Below are positions 4,798-7,965 of a DNA stretch of 7,965 bases, piece by piece. Positions within the stretch are counted from its first letter, which is position 1, and each line of letters starts with the position of its first letter. Source of the DNA: JAMWCX01 sp964352425 (GTDB lineage Bacteria; Omnitrophota; Gorgyraeia; 2-01-FULL-45-10); assembly GCA_964352425.1 (NCBI GenBank), contig CAYGRZ010000061.1, positions 1 to 7,965 of the forward strand, read 5' to 3'. Under the pieces are notes generated by a model, which worked only from the letters and a program-made list of their open reading frames with translations, did not search any database and was not told the DNA's origin. The position numbers and the translations under genes were made by a program.

Positions 4798-7586
4798 CCC
4801 ATCACCTGCTTCAGATACTGCCCCGTATAGGAGGCCTTGTTCTTGATGATGTCCTCGGGCGAGCCCCGCGCGACTACCTGGCCGCCGGCGTCACCGCCGT
4901 CCGGCCCGAGGTCTATGATATGGTCGGCTGTCTTTATCACGTCGAGGTTGTGCTCTATGACGAGAACGGTATTGCCCTGGCCCACAAGCGCCTGCAGGAC
5001 GCTGAGGAGCTTATCGACATCCGCGAAATGGAGCCCGGTCGTCGGCTCGTCGAGTATGTAGAAGGTCTTGCCCGTCGAGGTCTTCGAGAGTTCCGTCGCC
5101 AGCTTGATCCTCTGGGCCTCCCCGCCCGAGAGCGTCGTCGCGGACTGGCCCAGCTTGATGTAGCCCAGGCCCACATCGTAGAGGGTCTGGAGCTTATTTT
5201 TTACGGACGGTATGTTCGCGAAGAGCGAGAGCGCCTCCTCGACCGACATGCCGAGGCAATCGGCGATCGAACGGCCCTTGTATTTCACGCCGAGCGTCGT
5301 CTCGTTGAAACGCGTGCCCTTGCAGACCTCGCACTGCACGTAGACGTCAGGCAGGAAATGCATCTCTATCTTCTTTATGCCGTCGCCGGTGCATGCCTCG
5401 CAGCGGCCGCCCTTGACGTTGAAACTGAACCGGCCAGGCTTGTAGCCGCGCACCCTCGCCTCGGGAAGCTTCGCGAAGATATCCCGTATCGGCCCGTACG
5501 CGCCTGTGTACGTCGCGGGGTTCGAACGCGGTGTGCGGCCTATCGGCGACTGGTCTATCACGATCACCTTGTCGATATGCCCCATCCCCTCGATCCGCTT
5601 GTGAGCTCCCGGCTTCTCCTTCGACCGGTAGAACTTCTTTGCGAGCGCCCGGTACAGGATATCGTCGACCAGCGTGCTCTTGCCGGACCCCGAGACACCG
5701 GTGATACAGACGAAGAGGCCCAAAGGTATCTCGACGTCGATGTCTTTCAGGTTATGCTCCGCGGCGCCGAATATCTTCAGCCACCTGTCGGAGGGGCGTC
5801 TGCGCCGCGGCGGCACCTTGATCTCGATCTCATGGCGCAGGTACTTGCCGGTCAGCGACTCTTCCGACTCCAGAACGTCTTTCAGCGTCCCGCTGACGAT
5901 AACCCTCCCGCCGTGCTCGCCCGCGCCCGGGCCGAGATCTATGATGTGGTCGGCGCTCCGTATGGTCGCCTCGTCGTGCTCGACGACGATCAGCGTGTTG
6001 CCTATGTCACGGAGCCTGAAGAGCGTATCCAGCAACTTTGAATTATCCTTCTGGTGCAGGCCTATGCTCGGCTCATCCAGGATGTATATCACGCCGACAA
6101 GCCCCGAGCCTATCTGCGTGGCCAGCCGTATCCTCTGCGCCTCTCCGCCGGAAAGCGTCGAACTCGGCCTGTCGAGCGTGAGGTAATCGAGGCCGACGTT
6201 CACCATGAACTGGAGGCGCGCGATGATCTCTTTCAGCGCCTGGTGGGCTATCATCTTCTGCGTCTCGGTAAGGCCGAGGCCGGACAGGAACGCCTTCAGG
6301 TCTTTTATCGACAGCGTCGAGATATCGCGGATATTTTTTTTGCCGATCTTCACGGCCAGGCTCTCCGGTTTGAGCCGCGCCCCTTTGCACGCAGGGCACG
6401 GCAATACCGACATGTACTTGTTTATCTCGGTCTTTATGAACTCGCTCTCCGTTTCGCGGAAACGACGCTCGAGGTTCGGCACGACGCCTTCATACGCGTA
6501 CCAGCCGTCAGCGTCTTCCTCGCCGTACAGCACCAGCTTCTTAATCTCCTTCGACAGGTCCTTATACGGCGTCTGGACGTCGAACCCGTGCCTATTCGCG
6601 GCCGAACGCAGCAGCCGCCGGTAATACAGATACAGCCCCTTCCCGCCGCGCCTCCAGGCGTCGACCGCATCGAGCACCGGCTTTGACTTATCGGGTATGA
6701 CGAGTTCCGGGTCGATCTCCATCTTGTTGCCGAGCCCCAAGCAGGCGGGGCAGGCGCCATAGGGTGAATTGAACGAGAATACCCTCGGCGATATCTCGCC
6801 GAGGCTTATGCCGCAATCGATGCAGGCGTAGTGCTCGTTGAACAGGATGTCTTTCTTATCCGAGCGCTTCTCGAAACTAACGATGACCAGGCCCTTCCCC
6901 GTCTCGAGCGCCGTCTCGACGGAATCGGTCAGGCGCTTCTTCACGCCTTCGTTCAGGGCGAGCCTGTCGACGACGATCTCGATATCGTGCTTCCTGTTCT
7001 TGTCGGGCTTGACGGGCTTATCCAGCTCATAGATATCGCCGTCTAAGCGCACGCGGATAAAGCCGTCCTTCTTCGCCTTCGCAAAGAGCTCCTGATACTC
7101 GCCTTTCCTGCCGCGCACAAGCGGCGCCAGTATAAGGATGTTCGACTGCGGCGGCAGTTTCGATATCTGGTCGACGATCTCCTGCGAGGTCTGCCGTTCG
7201 ATCGGCTTATGGCACTTCGGGCAATGGGGCGTGCCGATCCTTGCGAACAGCAGGCGCAGGTAATCGAAGATCTCGGTCTGGGTCCCGACGGTGGAACGGG
7301 GGTTCGCGCCCGCCGTCCTCTGTTCGATGCTTATGGCGGGCGACAGCCCCTCGATATATTCGACATCGGGCTTCTGGAGCTGCTCCAGGAACTGCCTGGC
7401 ATAGCTCGACAGGCTCTCGACGTACCTGCGCTGGCCTTCGGCATATATCGTATCGAACGCAAGCGATGATTTCCCGGAGCCCGAGAGGCCGGTCACGACG
7501 ACGAGTTTGTTGCGGGGGATCTCAAGGTCGATATTCTTGAGATTGTGCTCTTTGGCGCCCTTAATGACGATCTTATCGCTTTCCAT
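4794..7586 (-). CDS. uvrA: UvrABC excision nuclease subunit A
   Basis: UvrA is the damage-recognition ATPase of nucleotide excision repair; it acts as a dimer and loads UvrB. This 930-residue protein is complete and near the usual length of about 940. The first ABC module has Walker A GLSGSGKS (33-40), a Q-loop SIEQR (86-90), signature LSGGEAQRIRLA (478-489) and Walker B ILDEP (502-506). The second has Walker A GVSGSGKS (630-637), signature LSGGEAQRIKLA (819-830) and Walker B ILDEP (844-848). Zinc ligands are C255/C258/C279/C282 and C729/C732/C752/C755, with further CxxC pairs at 122-125 and 397-400. All motifs are intact. The ATG at 7586 has no nearby ribosome site, and the predicted promoter implies a very short leader. 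No SOS box (CTGT-N8-ACAG or GAAC-N4-GTTC) was seen upstream. The 3' end overlaps the TPR gene. Confidence 0.99.
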   Translation of the reverse strand: MESDKIVIKGAKEHNLKNIDLEIPRNKLVVVTGLSGSGKSSLAFDTIYAEGQRRYVESLSSYARQFLEQLQKPDVEYIEGLSPAISIEQRTAGANPRSTVGTQTEIFDYLRLLFARIGTPHCPKCHKPIERQTSQEIVDQISKLPPQSNILILAPLVRGRKGEYQELFAKAKKDGFIRVRLDGDIYELDKPVKPDKNRKHDIEIVVDRLALNEGVKKRLTDSVETALETGKGLVIVSFEKRSDKKDILFNEHYACIDCGISLGEISPRVFSFNSPYGACPACLGLGNKMEIDPELVIPDKSKPVLDAVDAWRRGGKGLYLYYRRLLRSAANRHGFDVQTPYKDLSKEIKKLVLYGEEDADGWYAYEGVVPNLERRFRETESEFIKTEINKYMSVLPCPACKGARLKPESLAVKIGKKNIRDISTLSIKDLKAFLSGLGLTETQKMIAHQALKEIIARLQFMVNVGLDYLTLDRPSSTLSGGEAQRIRLATQIGSGLVGVIYILDEPSIGLHQKDNSKLLDTLFRLRDIGNTLIVVEHDEATIRSADHIIDLGPGAGEHGGRVIVSGTLKDVLESEESLTGKYLRHEIEIKVPPRRRRPSDRWLKIFGAAEHNLKDIDVEIPLGLFVCITGVSGSGKSTLVDDILYRALAKKFYRSKEKPGAHKRIEGMGHIDKVIVIDQSPIGRTPRSNPATYTGAYGPIRDIFAKLPEARVRGYKPGRFSFNVKGGRCEACTGDGIKKIEMHFLPDVYVQCEVCKGTRFNETTLGVKYKGRSIADCLGMSVEEALSLFANIPSVKNKLQTLYDVGLGYIKLGQSATTLSGGEAQRIKLATELSKTSTGKTFYILDEPTTGLHFADVDKLLSVLQALVGQGNTVLVIEHNLDVIKTADHIIDLGPDGGDAGGQVVARGSPEDIIKNKASYTGQYLKQVMG

Positions 7587-7613
7587 ATGATATTAGGCTT
7601 ATCCTATCATATG
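7584..7613. repeat. Dyad overlapping the uvrA start codon and -10 box
   Basis: CATATGATA (7584-7592) and TATCATATG (7605-7613) are perfect 9-bp complements with a 12-nt loop. One arm contains the uvrA start codon and the other overlaps the predicted -10 box. The hexamer CATATG also recurs at 7620-7625. The arrangement fits an operator for a dimeric regulator. A start-occluding RNA hairpin would need a transcript starting upstream of 7613, which the predicted promoter would not give. Confidence 0.4.
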
Positions 7614-7629
7614 CGCGGACATATGACAA
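7601..7629 (-). promoter_or_regulatory. Predicted uvrA promoter, TTGTCA-N17-TAGGAT
   Basis: On the minus strand TTGTCA (7624-7629; 5 of 6 to the -35 consensus) and TAGGAT (7601-7606; 4 of 6 to the -10) are exactly 17 bp apart. Transcription would begin near 7594-7596, only about 8 nt before the ATG at 7586. This agrees with the absence of a Shine-Dalgarno there and suggests a near-leaderless message. Confidence 0.5.
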
Positions 7630-7649
7630 TAGGGACTAGGGCGACGTCT

Positions 7650-7678
7650 ACTTTTGGGCACTCGCCTTCGCTTGTCGC
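7650..7678. repeat. 29-bp direct repeat, copy 1
   Basis: It is identical over 29 bp to 7715-7743 and begins ACTTTTGGGCACTCGCC. It ends 36 bp before copy 2. It is an extra copy of the left arm of the inverted-repeat element to its right, with GGCG just upstream (7640-7643) able to pair with the CGCC inside it. The arrangement suggests an internal duplication or a remnant of a second element. Confidence 0.75.
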
Positions 7679-7714
7679 TCACTCACACTCGTATGAGCTT
7701 CCCGGGCGGCGGTG

Positions 7715-7743
7715 ACTTTTGGGCACTCGCCTTCGCTTGTCGC
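7715..7743. repeat. 29-bp direct repeat, copy 2, inside the left arm of the element
   Basis: It is an exact match to 7650-7678. Here the ACTTTTGGG segment (7715-7723) is the loop of a hairpin with stem GGCGGTG (7708-7714) and CAC-T-CGCC (7724-7731, one bulged T). The right arm shows the same design: CGGCGAG (7920-7926) pairs with CTCGCCG (7939-7945), and the loop carries the complement of the same motif. Confidence 0.75.
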
Positions 7744-7770
7744 AAATTTGCAATAAGCGTGCAAATTTGC
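7742..7770. repeat. Twin GCAAATTTGC palindromes
   Basis: The perfect 10-bp palindrome GCAAATTTGC occurs at 7742-7751 and again at 7761-7770, centres 19 bp apart. The pair can form a 10-bp stem with a 9-nt loop, or serve as two protein sites on nearly the same face of the helix, about two turns apart. It is present only in the left half of the nested element and interrupts the symmetry of its arms. Confidence 0.6.
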
Positions 7771-7787
7771 TGTGAAAAAATTTTGAT

Positions 7788-7825
7788 GCCTGCCCGACTG
7801 CATGAAAACACATTCTGGCAGGCGG
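7788..7825. repeat. REP-like hairpin GCCTGCC / GGCAGGC
   Basis: GCCTGCC (7788-7794) and GGCAGGC (7817-7823) are perfect complements with a 22-nt loop. The left side reads GCCTGCCCG and the right side continues as CAGGCGG (7819-7825). The same pair of words occurs in the same order at 262-270 and 284-290, at the other end of the window, with a shorter loop. This suggests a dispersed palindromic repeat family in this genome. Confidence 0.5.
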
Positions 7826-7965
7826 GGCCAATGAACCCGGATTCGTAGCAGAACTCTTGACAGGTTTCATTGGCCTTGTTAAATCGCTATAAGGTATCAA
7901 AATTTTTTAACAGTCGCTACGGCGAGGTGCCCAAAAGTCTCGCCGCCTGGAGGGCTCTTAATGCT

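Larger units (their letters stand above)
7705..7947. repeat. Nested inverted-repeat element, MITE-like or structured repeat (about 243 bp)
   Basis: No gene is visible on either strand from 7587 to 7965. Instead there are nested complementary arms. The outer arms, 7705-7731 and 7921-7947, share GGCGGCG, ACTTTTGGGCAC and TCGCC with small indels. The middle arms, 7770-7790 and 7893-7913, match at 19 of 21 positions plus one G-T pair. The inner arms are GGCCAATGAA (7826-7835) and TTCATTGGCC (7866-7875), a perfect match. Local hairpins sit between them. There is no transposase and no clear target-site duplication at the edges, so mobility is inference. A structured RNA or a chromosomal repeat family are alternatives. 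Confidence 0.65.

Noticed and set aside
4920..6686. Long plus-strand reading frames opposite uvrA (4920-6041 and 6054-6686)
   Set aside because: They are fully antisense to uvrA, whose motifs are intact throughout; their composition is that of antisense shadows.
7587..7612. A four-codon upstream reading frame (ATGATAGGATAA, minus strand) before uvrA
   Set aside because: It overlaps the predicted -10 box and would not be transcribed from that promoter.
7650..7743. Two 29-bp direct repeats with a 36-bp spacer, CRISPR-like in size
   Set aside because: There are only two direct copies; the third related copy (7921-7938) is inverted and imperfect, no cas gene is present, and the repeats are arms of a larger inverted-repeat structure.
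7654..7900. Short reading frames of 64 and 73 codons on both strands in the right-edge region
   Set aside because: They are made of repeat arms, have no ribosome site or recognisable protein pattern, and overlap each other on opposite strands.
7921..7965. A tRNA-like 5' end in GGCGAGGTGCCC and the following stem
   Set aside because: No anticodon arm, T-arm (GGTTCRA) or acceptor closure can be drawn; the stem is part of the inverted-repeat element.

Overview
The window shows about 7.6 kb of tightly packed genes, all read on the minus strand (right to left), followed at the right edge by about 380 bp of gene-free, highly structured DNA. The DNA is GC-rich, yet ATA (Ile) and AGG (Arg) codons are common. 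A signal-peptide protein, an ExbB/ExbD pair and a TonB-like anchor point to a diderm (two-membrane) bacterium. The codon style and gene neighbourhood recall uncultivated groups such as Omnitrophota, but that placement is inference and no marker here proves it.

Layout in transcription order: a sigma70-like promoter (7601-7629); uvrA (7586-4794), complete; a 798-residue exported TPR protein (4797-2401) whose GTG start overlaps the uvrA stop by 4 nt; a 172-bp gap holding an inverted pair of heptanucleotide arrays; exbB-like (2228-1596) and exbD-like (1606-1214), overlapping by 11 nt; a short TonB-like inner-membrane anchor (1198-800); a membrane-anchored zinc ribbon (759-514); a DUF2582-type winged helix (517-317), starting inside the preceding stop; a structured leader with two interlocked inverted repeats (260-311); and the first 68 codons of an unrecognised gene (204-1) cut by the window edge.

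UvrA is ordinary nucleotide excision repair. The four genes after it make a plausible envelope module: a proton channel (ExbB/ExbD), a TonB-like transducer and a periplasmic TPR scaffold, by analogy to TonB, Tol-Pal and Agl-type motors. Two points are unusual. The ExbD-like subunit has Asn where the family has its proton-carrying Asp. The TonB-like protein keeps an S-x3-H membrane signature but has no recognisable TonB C-terminal domain.

The non-coding DNA is the most unusual part. The right edge holds a roughly 243-bp nested inverted-repeat element with three copies of a hairpin-associated ACTTTTGGGCA motif. Two separate heptanucleotide tandem arrays occur, one of which encodes the N-terminal extension of the TPR protein. 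A GCCTGCCCG...CAGGCGG motif occurs at both ends of the window. No CRISPR array, rRNA, tRNA or transposase gene was seen.
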